A stretch of 19,429 bases of DNA, from contig JAJZQR010000080.1 in NCBI GenBank assembly GCA_021806765.1, positions 1 through 19,429 of the forward strand, in the 5' to 3' direction. Positions 1 through 7,589 of the stretch are shown here, piece by piece. The translations under genes were made by a program, and so were the position numbers. The DNA comes from Chloroflexota bacterium. GTDB lineage: Bacteria > Chloroflexota > UBA6077. The notes beneath the pieces are model-generated. The model ran no database searches. It saw nothing but the letters and a program-made list of their open reading frames with translations, and was not told where the DNA came from. Position 1 is the stretch's first letter; each line of letters starts with the position of its first letter.

Positions 1-497
1 TCACGGCCTATGATGGACGTCCGGATTGTCAGGCAGCCGGGGCCAGTGACCTCTCCCAGGAACTTCGTGCGCCCATACAGGTCCTCGGCGTCGGAAATGT
101 CGCTCTCGACGTATCCCCCCTTTCGGCCAGAAAAGACACAGTCCGTGCTGACGTGGATCAGCCGGGCACCGGCAGCCTGGCACAGAGATGCCAGCCGATG
201 GGGGAATAGCGAGTTGATGGTCAGGCTGAGGATCGGATCCCTGGCCGCGGGGAGCTGCTTGACTATCCCTATGGCGTTTACGACCACGTCGGGACGGACC
301 GAAGCTACGGCCCTCACGACCGTGTCGAAGTTACCGGCGTCGATCCCGCCCAGGGTCCGTTCTCGCTCGAAGATGCCGTAGCGGGCGTAGGCCGCACCGT
401 GACCGCGGACGGTTGCCCATGTGTCGAAGCGCTCTCTGAAGAGCTGTGATAGCTTGTGGCCCAGCATGCCGGACCCGCCCATGATCAGCACACGCAT
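1..497 (-). CDS. RmlD-like sugar-nucleotide reductase (SDR), C-terminus cut by window edge
   Basis: An extended short-chain dehydrogenase/reductase of the RmlD (dTDP-4-dehydrorhamnose reductase-like) type, expected to reduce a 4-keto-6-deoxy sugar nucleotide with NAD(P)H in the cytoplasm. The 165 visible residues hold the Rossmann glycine motif MGGSGMLGH at residues 6-14, the segment VVVNAIGIVKQL near residue 85, STDCVFSGRKGGY near 125 (serine/threonine of the active site) and YGRTK near 145 (the Tyr-x-x-x-Lys catalytic pair). The reading frame is open to base 1, so roughly the last 100 residues or more are missing. The ATG at 497 is preceded by GGAGG at 509-513 and a nearer GAGGA at 502-506, and lies 18 bases after the WbuB-like transferase, so the two are probably cotranscribed. 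Proteins of this type often sit beside WbuB-like transferases in 6-deoxy-HexNAc pathways; the exact substrate is inference. Confidence 0.85.
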   Translation of the reverse strand, partial: MRVLIMGGSGMLGHKLSQLFRERFDTWATVRGHGAAYARYGIFERERTLGGIDAGNFDTVVRAVASVRPDVVVNAIGIVKQLPAARDPILSLTINSLFPHRLASLCQAAGARLIHVSTDCVFSGRKGGYVESDISDAEDLYGRTKFLGEVTGPGCLTIRTSIIGR

Positions 498-515
498 GTC
501 GTCCTCAACCTCCGC

Positions 516-1757
516 TTACCGCCTGGGCATTATCCCATTCTGCGTCAACTCCTGCATCCAACCCACCAGGCGGTCCAGCAGCATCTCACGCTCAAAGTGG
601 GACTCGTAATAGGCTCTACCCTGCAATCCCATCGTCTGCCGTTCCGATGTGGGCATCCGATACATCGCCAGGACAACCTCCGCCAGAGCATTCGCGTCCT
701 CTGGCGGGGAGATCAGGCCGGCGCCCGCATCCCTAATGACGCTCGCACCCTCGCCCTCTAACGCGCCGATTACTGGACGCCCGCAGGCCAGGTAGGACTG
801 CACCTTCGCCGGTATTGTCAGGGCAAAGATCGGGTCACGCCGCAGTGTGACCAGTAGGGCGTCGGCGAGGGAGAAGTACCGCGGCATGCTTTCCACAGGG
901 CGACTGCCAAACAGGTGAACGGTGGAGCTCAAGTTGCGGTTCGCCACCTGGGTCTTAACCCAGTCGTACATTCGCCCGTCCCCCAGAATTATCCACTGGA
1001 TGTCGTTGTATCCCCGTAACCGCTCGGCAGCGGCAAGGATAGTGGGAAAATCCTGGGCTGCGCCAACATTCCCTGCGAAGAGGACCCGAAAACCATTGGG
1101 CAGTTCGTTACGCTCGGGAGCATCGGTTTCCAGTTCTACCGGCTGGTACAGCCCCTCCGCCCAGTTTGGGAAGTAGCGTACTCGTCGTGGATTTGCCCCA
1201 ACCTTCTCGACCCTTGGGACGAAGCCCTCTGCTTGGACCAAGAGGAGGTCGGAACTTTGATAGATGAATCGAACGAGCCTTTCCACCATACCAAGTATCA
1301 TGGGAGACCGAACTGCTCCAGTGGCGGAGAGGCTTTCCGGCCACAGGTCCTGCACCCAGAACATGACCGGAGCTCCCTTCAGTCTTTTGAGCAGCAGGGC
1401 CGGGATGCCAACGGTGATGGGCGAGGGTTCGTAGACGAAGATCAGGTCGAACTGCCCCCGGCACCGGAGAGGGCCGAGGAGACTGGCGGAGGCGGCAAAC
1501 GATAGGTAGTTGATGGCCAGGCGCGGCCCGTTGCCATTTCCTCTCGGCAGCAGCGGCACTCGTACCACCTCGATACCATGGTAGTCCTGCCGCGTTGGTC
1601 CTGAGAGACCGTAGCCGGGGAAGAACTCCCCACCAGGGTAGTTTGGCATGCCCGTAAGCACGGTGACCGCGTGACCCCGCTCGTGCAGGCCCAGGGCGAG
1701 GTCGTTGATCCGAAAAGCTTCTGGCCAGAAGTACTGGGAGACGATCAGGATACGCAA
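516..1757 (-). CDS. WbuB-like family 4 glycosyltransferase
   Basis: A GT-B fold, retaining GT4 glycosyltransferase of 413 residues. The N-terminus RILIVSQYFWPEAFRINDLA, the VTVLTGMPNYPGG segment at residues 31-43 and FWVQDLWPESL near 133-143 are the hallmarks of the WbuB-like subgroup, whose named member is a putative N-acetyl-L-fucosamine transferase of E. coli O-antigen clusters. The C-terminal donor domain shows RVLFAGNVGAAQDFPT at 224-239 and the nucleotide-binding stretch PAKVQSYLACGRPVI at 316-330. The start is TTG (1757-1755): the family's conserved N-terminus begins exactly there and there is no better upstream start. Only four bases separate it from the preceding GT4 stop, so it probably depends on coupling. 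It probably adds a sugar to the growing lipid-linked unit on the cytoplasmic face; donor identity is not shown by the sequence. Confidence 0.92.
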   Translation of the reverse strand: MRILIVSQYFWPEAFRINDLALGLHERGHAVTVLTGMPNYPGGEFFPGYGLSGPTRQDYHGIEVVRVPLLPRGNGNGPRLAINYLSFAASASLLGPLRCRGQFDLIFVYEPSPITVGIPALLLKRLKGAPVMFWVQDLWPESLSATGAVRSPMILGMVERLVRFIYQSSDLLLVQAEGFVPRVEKVGANPRRVRYFPNWAEGLYQPVELETDAPERNELPNGFRVLFAGNVGAAQDFPTILAAAERLRGYNDIQWIILGDGRMYDWVKTQVANRNLSSTVHLFGSRPVESMPRYFSLADALLVTLRRDPIFALTIPAKVQSYLACGRPVIGALEGEGASVIRDAGAGLISPPEDANALAEVVLAMYRMPTSERQTMGLQGRAYYESHFEREMLLDRLVGWMQELTQNGIMPRR

Positions 1758-1761
1758 GTTC

Positions 1762-2817
1762 TTATACTTCCAACCCTTCGAGTATCGAGAGGAATTGCCG
1801 CGCGTCCACTATGGCCGAGCCAAGCTCTGCCACGCCGATGAACCGCTTTACTGCGCGGGCAATGGATGTTGGAGATGTGGGGTCGAACGTCTCCTCCGGG
1901 TCGACGAGATCGCGCACGTAATCCAGTTCCGAAGCTAGAATTGGCAAACCGGCCTGTCGCGCCTCGATAAGTGGTAGGCCAAAGGACTCCAACAGAGATG
2001 GATAGACTAGTGCAACGCCCTCTCGATACAGTTCCTTGAGCCCGCCTGGAGGAATGTGGCCCAGATTCTCAACTCTCAGTGAGTGCGCCTGCTTCATACT
2101 GTCTATCCATGAACACAGCAGTGGCCAGTCTCGCTGTGGCAGCGTGAGGTGCAGTGTAGGAAAGATCCCTTCGGTGGCCAGCAGTCTCCATGCTGCTATC
2201 AGGTTCCTGTGGTTCTTGTGGGGCTCACCAGAGGCCACATACAAGAACTCCCAGTTGTCCGTTTCCGTCGGGGTAGTGCGGCGTCCTGACCGTTCAAAGC
2301 CATGCGGATCGCCGGGGGCGAACGGAAGCACATGAACAGGGGTCCTTCCTTTCAACAGGCCGACAAGAGCATCCTTCATTGATGGTGTCTGCACGACAAA
2401 AGCATCCGCGTGTGAGTAGAACTTCCGTACCCAGCGCCGCTCCGCGCTGATACGAACTTTCACCCATAAGGGGAAGCCGTGCAGCCCAGACTGATCCAGC
2501 AAGTACCGGTTCTGTGCAAACACCAAAACTGGAGCGGCGAGTCTGAACAGGGGAGGAAGGTTCCCGAAACAAAGCACTCGATCGGCTGTCGCAGACGCTT
2601 GGCGCAGATGCCATTCAGCAAGGAGCCTCCCTCCGAAGGACGGTACCACACGTTCGACACACAAGCCGCTGGGAACGGGGAAACCCACATCGAATCGGGA
2701 ATCCAGGAGGATCTTCCCCTGAAAGGATGGGGGCAAGGCCTTGAGCAGGGCAAGGAGCAGACTGCGTCCCCCTCCTGCGTGCACATTGGGCGCGTGAACA
2801 ATCCATCTAGTGGACAT
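1762..2817 (-). CDS. Family 4 glycosyltransferase
   Basis: A GT4-type glycosyltransferase of 351 residues. The N-terminal acceptor domain starts MSTRWIVHAPNVHAGGG, a glycine-rich loop typical of GT-B enzymes. The donor domain shows FLYVASGEPHKNHRNLIAAW at 191-210 and the EX7E motif ESFGLPLIE, with glutamates 277 and 285, followed by ARQAGLPILASELDYVRDLV. This is the standard donor-nucleotide site of GT4. The frame extends upstream to 2874, but I chose ATG 2817 because the GT-B fold begins there; this start overlaps the preceding GT4 gene by 11 bases, consistent with translational coupling. No good Shine-Dalgarno sequence is visible before it. Donor and acceptor are unknown. Confidence 0.9.
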   Translation of the reverse strand: MSTRWIVHAPNVHAGGGRSLLLALLKALPPSFQGKILLDSRFDVGFPVPSGLCVERVVPSFGGRLLAEWHLRQASATADRVLCFGNLPPLFRLAAPVLVFAQNRYLLDQSGLHGFPLWVKVRISAERRWVRKFYSHADAFVVQTPSMKDALVGLLKGRTPVHVLPFAPGDPHGFERSGRRTTPTETDNWEFLYVASGEPHKNHRNLIAAWRLLATEGIFPTLHLTLPQRDWPLLCSWIDSMKQAHSLRVENLGHIPPGGLKELYREGVALVYPSLLESFGLPLIEARQAGLPILASELDYVRDLVDPEETFDPTSPTSIARAVKRFIGVAELGSAIVDARQFLSILEGLEV

Positions 2818-4036
2818 GGTTGGTGCCGGCGTCCAATGTCTGGCTGGGCATGTGTTCCTCCAGCACACGATCAATCAGCACACACAGCCGTTGTCTTACT
2901 GTCTCGAGGCCATATGCTTCCCACGCGGCAGCACTTGCCAACCGGCTTCTTTCCAGCCAGTCAGGTCCGTGGTTGTCGATGGCGTTCCTCAGGGTGTTGG
3001 CAAGATCATCTGGCGACTCTGACTCTGCGTAGCAAATCCCTAGCTCCAGCTCGGGCTCGATCTGGCCCATGCGAGTCGAAACCACCGGGCAGCCCACCGC
3101 GAGGTATTCGATCATCTTGAAAGGGAAAACACTTCCTGGTTTCACCTGGCCGGCCCGGTGGGGGTTGACGCAGACGCTGGCTTCTGCCAGCATCCTTACC
3201 AGTTGCCCCCGCGGTACAAAACCGTGGAACCGGATGTGGCTTTCTTTGAAGCGTTGTTCGAGTTGAGAGCGCATCGGCCCATCCCCTACGATGTGCAGTT
3301 CTGCATCCTGAAAATGCCCACGTTCCCATGCCTCGCAAAGCAGGTCGATACCCTTGCTTGGTTGGATCGTGCCGGCGAACAGAACGCGCAAAGGGCTATC
3401 TCTACCCGACGTTCGGGTGGCTAAAGCCTCGCGGAGGTCCTGCCCCAGGATTCCCCTCACCAGAAGCTTGTTGGGGACTTCGAACTGTGCCAGGAGTTCG
3501 GGGCTTGGCGCGAAGACGCCGTGCGCTCGACTGGCAAGCCGATTCCGGATCCAGTTCCACACTCGGTTCTTCCAAGTTCTGCGACCATCGGGCATGACGT
3601 CCGTGTCGTCCTCGTACTCTATGAGCAGCGGAATGCCGAACCTGGATATCGCTCTATCGGCAACTATGCCTTCAGCTAGGCCGAAGTTGTAGAGGATAAC
3701 GAGGTCAAAGGGATGGCGCGTCTGTTCATTGACAAATGCCATCCAGAGGGTGGCCATGGCAACAACCTGGCTGACAACAGGGGCGTCGAGGGCAGCAGCA
3801 TAGCGAACCGTTGATGAGCCGGTCGGGGCCAACTTCGACGCGAAACCCGCATGCCAATGGCCCTTTCTCTCGGCGACGATGCCTGGAGATAGTATGGTCA
3901 CGTCGTGCCCTGTGTCCGCAAGCAGAGATGCGACAGTCTGTATCTTCTGGGACCCCGCCAGCGCAAGATTGCGATGGATTCCGCGCCGATCGATGAGATC
4001 AGGACCCTGGTAGTTGGCGATATACGCGATACGCAT
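2807..4036 (-). CDS. Family 4 glycosyltransferase
   Basis: A 409-residue GT4 glycosyltransferase with complete GT-B architecture. The N-terminus MRIAYIANYQGPDLIDRRG leads into QTVASLLADTGHDVTILSPG (33-52), the usual first Rossmann unit. The donor domain has VLFAGTIQPSKGIDLLCEAW at 218-237 with the conserved lysine near 229, then LHIVGDGPMRSQLEQRF and FPFKMIEYLAVGCPVVSTRM at 304-323. The acidic pocket glutamate is E310; the first glutamate of the usual EX7E pair is replaced in this segment. The ATG at 4036 follows a 98-base gap that holds a strong hairpin, so this gene may begin a sub-segment of the operon with its own translation rate. It overlaps the next GT4 by 11 bases. Substrates cannot be read from the sequence. 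Confidence 0.92.
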   Translation of the reverse strand: MRIAYIANYQGPDLIDRRGIHRNLALAGSQKIQTVASLLADTGHDVTILSPGIVAERKGHWHAGFASKLAPTGSSTVRYAAALDAPVVSQVVAMATLWMAFVNEQTRHPFDLVILYNFGLAEGIVADRAISRFGIPLLIEYEDDTDVMPDGRRTWKNRVWNWIRNRLASRAHGVFAPSPELLAQFEVPNKLLVRGILGQDLREALATRTSGRDSPLRVLFAGTIQPSKGIDLLCEAWERGHFQDAELHIVGDGPMRSQLEQRFKESHIRFHGFVPRGQLVRMLAEASVCVNPHRAGQVKPGSVFPFKMIEYLAVGCPVVSTRMGQIEPELELGICYAESESPDDLANTLRNAIDNHGPDWLERSRLASAAAWEAYGLETVRQRLCVLIDRVLEEHMPSQTLDAGTNHVH

Positions 4037-4075
4037 TGTTCACCACTCTCTTGAGATCGGTCGTGGCGGGGAACT

Positions 4076-4138
4076 GTGCTTCAGGCCGCGCCGTGGTGCA
4101 AATGCGAGCGCAGGCCGGCATTTGCACGGGTGCTTCAG
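4076..4138. repeat. Nine-base direct repeats flanking a hairpin
   Basis: GTGCTTCAG occurs at 4076-4084 and again at 4130-4138, enclosing 45 bases that contain a perfect 10-base inverted repeat. The second copy includes the stop codon of the polymerase gene. The layout looks like a target-site duplication around a tiny palindromic insertion, but 45 bases is short and chance is possible. Confidence 0.4.
4096..4127 (-). other. Intergenic hairpin after the wzy-like gene
   Basis: GTGCAAATGC at 4096-4105 pairs perfectly with GCATTTGCAC at 4118-4127 around a 12-base GC-rich loop. It lies 8 bases past the wzy-like stop on the transcribed strand. No run of U follows on either strand, so it is not a classical intrinsic terminator. 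It could act as an mRNA stabiliser, a processing site or a transcription pause between the polymerase and the following glycosyltransferases. The inverted repeat is seen directly; the role is inference. Confidence 0.55.
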
Positions 4139-5541
4139 CTCACCTGTGTCGTGCTTTCCGGCAATCTCGCTTGAGAAGGTGAGCGCCGTGCCACTGGCCC
4201 GGAAGCCGACCAACCGTTCGCCGACCTCAACTGTTTCTTGAGGCGTTGGATAACAGTGGCAATCAGCAGCGTCCAGAGGATCGCCAGGGAGTTGCCTGCT
4301 TGGAGAAATGCGTTGGTTTGAACGGTCTGAAGGGCCGCCAGCAACGCTAGCGTACCGATGACCTGGCCGAGCAATCGAGTGCCTCGTAGCCTAATCGTTG
4401 CCACCTGGCAGAGGGCCATGAGTATTGCCATGTAGAAGGGCATGAAGCTGAAACCGAAGTCGCCAACCAGCAAAGGGATGAGGGTGGGTGGTGCGAAGGC
4501 GAGGATTCCGTATTCCTTTACGAGCATCGGTTTCAGCGAGGCAAGCTCGCTACTTCTCGATCCCTGCAGCAGGCCGATGCGCTCGAGCTGCAGAGTGGGC
4601 CACTCGAAAAGGTCCCTTCCCAGACCGAGAGGTACCTGCGAGGCAAGGGTGGTAGCGACTGGCTCTACGGCTGGAATAGACACCGCGAAGTAGCTGACGA
4701 ACTGGTCCACTGACCTCTCCACGAAGGTTTCCTCCTGGGCATCCGCTCTTGTCGTTGATCCATAGCGCCATTCCCCTATTGCAGCAAAGACGAGAACGGC
4801 GCACGAAATATAGAGGACGACTCGAGATACCAGGCGAATCAGTCTGCGCCTCGATGGGGTCAACTCGTAGAAGAGTAGAAATGACGCCCCATAAGGGAGG
4901 AGTATGCCCAGGAGAAAGCCGCGCCCCCCCATGGATAGACCGAACGGGGCAACAGCGATTGTGAGGAGAAGCAGTCTGCGAAAACGTACCCTGGAGGAGG
5001 CATCGCTCATTCCCAACATGATGGCGAGGACAGGCGACGCTGTAGTCAGATACGAGGCCACCCTACCAAAGGGTGTCAGTGAGTTGGTCAGATAGCTGAG
5101 GCGGATATCTAAGTATAGGGTTGGCAGATTCACCCCAACCATGAACAGGCGTTCGATCAGCTGGACAAGGCCAATCATGAACAGGAGGGCGATCGCATGC
5201 TTGAAGTGGCGGCGAAGCAGGACTTCCATAGCGATGAACCTCTGAGCCGCGCTGGCCGACCTAGGTATCCGTCCGCCCAGGAGGCTGCCAATCAAGAAAC
5301 CTATGAAGGCTCCCCAGTGGGCCTGGCGGATGAGTTCAAAGGTACCTTCGCTGGCGATAGGGACTCTCCCGAAGGACTGGGCTGTGACAGCCTGGGTCTC
5401 CGAATAGGCGTAACATGCCAGGACGAAAACCCACGCTCCCCAGTAGGCGAGGGAGGCCGAAACCCAGGCCCTGTTCAGCAGCCGCGTTATCGCGATGCTG
5501 CCGATACCCAACAGGATGGTAAGCAGAAGCGTTTCGTTCAT
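4135..5541 (-). CDS. wzy: Wzy-like O-antigen/capsule polymerase
   Basis: A 468-residue integral membrane protein with about a dozen hydrophobic segments from MNETLLLTILLGIGSI onward, a larger loop in the C-terminal half (about residues 260-370, containing ERSVDQFVSYFAVSIPAVEP and PLGLGRDLFEWPTLQ) and a polar tail rich in Ser, Arg and Gln. Length, topology and the arginine-bearing loop SMGGRGFLLG near 210 fit oligosaccharide repeat-unit polymerases, which link repeat units on the outer side of the inner membrane. Wzy proteins are poorly conserved, so the call also rests on context: a Wzx-type flippase and many glycosyltransferases are in the same run. I chose the ATG at 5541, which overlaps the preceding stop as ATGA; the open frame upstream (to 5616) has no hydrophobic character and lies inside the previous gene. 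A ligase or other polytopic protein is the main alternative. Confidence 0.8.
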   Translation of the reverse strand: MNETLLLTILLGIGSIAITRLLNRAWVSASLAYWGAWVFVLACYAYSETQAVTAQSFGRVPIASEGTFELIRQAHWGAFIGFLIGSLLGGRIPRSASAAQRFIAMEVLLRRHFKHAIALLFMIGLVQLIERLFMVGVNLPTLYLDIRLSYLTNSLTPFGRVASYLTTASPVLAIMLGMSDASSRVRFRRLLLLTIAVAPFGLSMGGRGFLLGILLPYGASFLLFYELTPSRRRLIRLVSRVVLYISCAVLVFAAIGEWRYGSTTRADAQEETFVERSVDQFVSYFAVSIPAVEPVATTLASQVPLGLGRDLFEWPTLQLERIGLLQGSRSSELASLKPMLVKEYGILAFAPPTLIPLLVGDFGFSFMPFYMAILMALCQVATIRLRGTRLLGQVIGTLALLAALQTVQTNAFLQAGNSLAILWTLLIATVIQRLKKQLRSANGWSASGPVARRSPSQARLPESTTQVS

Positions 5542-6512
5542 TCCCGTCGATCCAACAACCCCGCGTCGTCGATCAGGAAGGACCGCTCCGTTTTCAGCCG
5601 CGGATCGGCCAGGCACTCTACGCAGACCCCCGCATCCAAGCAGACAGTCTGAAGAGGCTCTAGCTGCGCAAGTATGTTGGCGGAGCCAATACCGCCGGCC
5701 ACCAGCACCAGATCTATCGGCGGTTCGAGGATGGCCAGGTCGACATTGTCGGTCATAGTTCTCGTTGGCGAAATGGGAAGAAACTGGACATCCAGCGCTC
5801 CCTCCGATCTCAGGCTGGCCTCTATCAGGGTGCGCTTATGGCGATCCGCGGAGGTGGCGACGGCAATCCGATGCCTTCCGTAGAGCGAGCGGCGTTGTGG
5901 CCCGTTCAGCAGAGCATACACGAAGTAGAACGAGGTGTAGTTCAGTTCGCCAAGTTCCATCCCATTCCTGTCCAGCCATTCGCAGACGAGGTCGATATAC
6001 TCTTCACTGAAGCGACCGGGCGAGCGCGTAAAGTGGATAGCCAGGATGCCTTTGTGGGCGATGTGCTGGAGATGCTGCACGTAAGCGCGCCGCATCGCGG
6101 GCAATTCGGCTGCGGTGTAACTCTCCCCCCACATGGTGGAGATGTCGGAAGCTCGGAATGGCTTGCACACACGGCGCGCAATTCCTGCCAGGCGTCGCCA
6201 CCAGGTTCGGGCCGACATCGAGCGGGCTTGGCGACCGATAGGGGCCCTACGGCCGACGGCAAACGCGAACTCCCCATCTGCCATACGATAGACTGGGAGA
6301 TACTTCTTTCCCATCGCCGACAGCACGCGTTCAGTGAACCTCTCGAACTGAAGTGCGGCGGGCTCCGGTCCAAGCATCAGCTGCATGATAGCAGCCTCTC
6401 GGGTCGCCATCTCGAAACCTGGCAGAAGAAGGTGTGTCTCATACAGCAGGCGGCGACGCAGTGCAAGCCTGCCGCGCTCTTCTGCCAGCTGATTTGCAGT
6501 CTCGTCTCTCAT
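5538..6512 (-). CDS. Putative GT-D fold (DUF1792-like) glycosyltransferase
   Basis: A soluble 324-residue protein that does not look like GT-A or GT-B enzymes. Residues 72-82 read LPVYRMADGEF, resembling the R-F-G-D-G-E motif in which the Asp-x-Glu (here D79 and E81) binds the donor in DUF1792 GT-D transferases. Later features fit too: STMWGESYTAAELPAMRRAY around residues 128-147, GILAIHF, and near the C-terminus VDLVLVAGGIGSANILAQLE followed by VCLDAGVCVECL, the position where this family has its G-rich strand and the D-x-G motif. The N-terminal 60 residues are charged and helical, without a match I recognise. ATGA overlaps on both sides lock it between a GT2 transferase and the polymerase, so its product is likely needed in step with them. 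The family call is by motif only. Confidence 0.65.
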   Translation of the reverse strand: MRDETANQLAEERGRLALRRRLLYETHLLLPGFEMATREAAIMQLMLGPEPAALQFERFTERVLSAMGKKYLPVYRMADGEFAFAVGRRAPIGRQARSMSARTWWRRLAGIARRVCKPFRASDISTMWGESYTAAELPAMRRAYVQHLQHIAHKGILAIHFTRSPGRFSEEYIDLVCEWLDRNGMELGELNYTSFYFVYALLNGPQRRSLYGRHRIAVATSADRHKRTLIEASLRSEGALDVQFLPISPTRTMTDNVDLAILEPPIDLVLVAGGIGSANILAQLEPLQTVCLDAGVCVECLADPRLKTERSFLIDDAGLLDRRE

Positions 6513-7531
6513 CGTCCCTGCGCCTTCTCTGAGCCGAAAGCACGCTGGATCCGAACCCGCACCCTGCGAGCGATAGCCAAACCCATGTCCAGCCAGGTAA
6601 CCCGGCCGGTCCTCAAGCTATCCAGGATGACCCGGTCGACTTCCGGAAAGGTCGAACGCAGCCTCCAGAGCCGCATCAACGCAAATGCTCCCGCCTCGCG
6701 GTCCATTTCCATTAAGGGGTTGTAAAGCTCCCGAAACGCGATGCCAGCGAGTGCGTAAGCCAAGGTGGTTCGAGGCTGCGTGCTCAATGCCCTGTTGTGG
6801 GCCAGTAGATTGACCAGAGGCTTAGTCACGTGGGCGAACAGAGGATAGCGACTAGCGGCACGAAGGTATGTCCACACGTCTGGTCCGGCTCCGTGCTCTC
6901 CATAGTGCACGCCCTGCGGATCTGGGATGTCTTCCGACAGCGCGGTTGCCAGGTCGTGGGTGCGGAACACCGCGCAACTGGGGGAAACGGGCAGCGCGGG
7001 CCCTCGACCTGCGAGCGCCGATTCCAGATAGGTGCGAGACGGCCAAAGCCCGTCGCGGGGTAGTTGGTAAAGGATAGTACCTGTGCTCGCCATGTCGATG
7101 CTTGCGCCCGCAAAGCTGCCTCTTGGCATTGCGTCATCGATCGTATGTTCCCATCGTCTGGCGCTGGTGTAGGCAAAGCCAACGCGATCGTCGTCCAAGT
7201 GCGGAACGGTCAAGTGGAGAAAGTCAGGATCGTACCAGTCATCGCTGAACAACAGGCAGGTCAAGGCCCCCCTTGCCAATGACACACAACGTCGCCAATT
7301 GCCCAGCGGGCCGATGTTCTCGGGGTTGTGGTATGTCCGGAGACCGGTGGCACGGTAGGCTCGGACGACGTCAAGGGTGCCATCGGTGCTGGCGTTGTCG
7401 ACCACCACAACCTCGACGGGTTCGTAACTCTGCGCGAGTGCGCTTTCCACCGCTCGTTGCACGAACGACTCACTGTTGTAGGTGGGGATTACCACGCTAA
7501 CCAGGGGGCTGTAGCTGGTTGCCTGGGTCAA
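6509..7531 (-). CDS. Family 2 glycosyltransferase
   Basis: A 340-residue inverting GT-A enzyme. VSVVIPTYNSESFVQRAVES (11-30), VEVVVVDNASTDGTLDVV (39-56) and NPENIGPLGNWRRCVSLARG (69-88) are the classical GT2 nucleotide-binding elements; LLFSDDWYDPDFL (93-105) supplies the metal-binding acidic residues D97 and D98 in place of the usual D-x-D. The C-terminal half has no recognised motif and probably forms the acceptor region. The start is TTG at 7531 with AGGAGA nine bases upstream; no in-frame ATG competes and the fold starts at once. It follows a 58-base gap after the CgeB-like gene and overlaps the GT-D-like gene by ATGA. Confidence 0.92.
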   Translation of the reverse strand: MTQATSYSPLVSVVIPTYNSESFVQRAVESALAQSYEPVEVVVVDNASTDGTLDVVRAYRATGLRTYHNPENIGPLGNWRRCVSLARGALTCLLFSDDWYDPDFLHLTVPHLDDDRVGFAYTSARRWEHTIDDAMPRGSFAGASIDMASTGTILYQLPRDGLWPSRTYLESALAGRGPALPVSPSCAVFRTHDLATALSEDIPDPQGVHYGEHGAGPDVWTYLRAASRYPLFAHVTKPLVNLLAHNRALSTQPRTTLAYALAGIAFRELYNPLMEMDREAGAFALMRLWRLRSTFPEVDRVILDSLRTGRVTWLDMGLAIARRVRVRIQRAFGSEKAQGR

Positions 7532-7540
7532 AGAGCTGTA

Positions 7541-7546
7541 TCTCCT
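7541..7546 (-). promoter_or_regulatory. Ribosome binding site deciding a TTG start
   Basis: AGGAGA on the minus strand, nine bases before TTG 7531-7529. It supports the non-ATG start of the GT2 gene. The 58-base gap around it (7532-7589) otherwise shows only a weak 5-base stem GGCTG/CAGCC and no convincing promoter. Confidence 0.7.
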
Positions 7547-7589
7547 ATTTGCGGTGATAGGGGCTGAATCAGCAGCCTACTGGTCAGGG

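Noticed and set aside
2479..3120. Plus-strand open frame of about 213 codons opposite two GT4 genes
   Set aside because: No fold or motif, antisense to clear GT4 genes.
4096..4127. Intrinsic transcription terminator
   Set aside because: The stem is strong but no U tract follows in the transcribed direction and the genes continue in the same direction.
5838..6725. Plus-strand open frame of about 295 codons opposite the GT-D-like and GT2 genes
   Set aside because: It lies antisense to two well-supported genes joined by an ATGA overlap, has no recognisable motif and low-complexity composition, and is a product of GC-rich codon bias.
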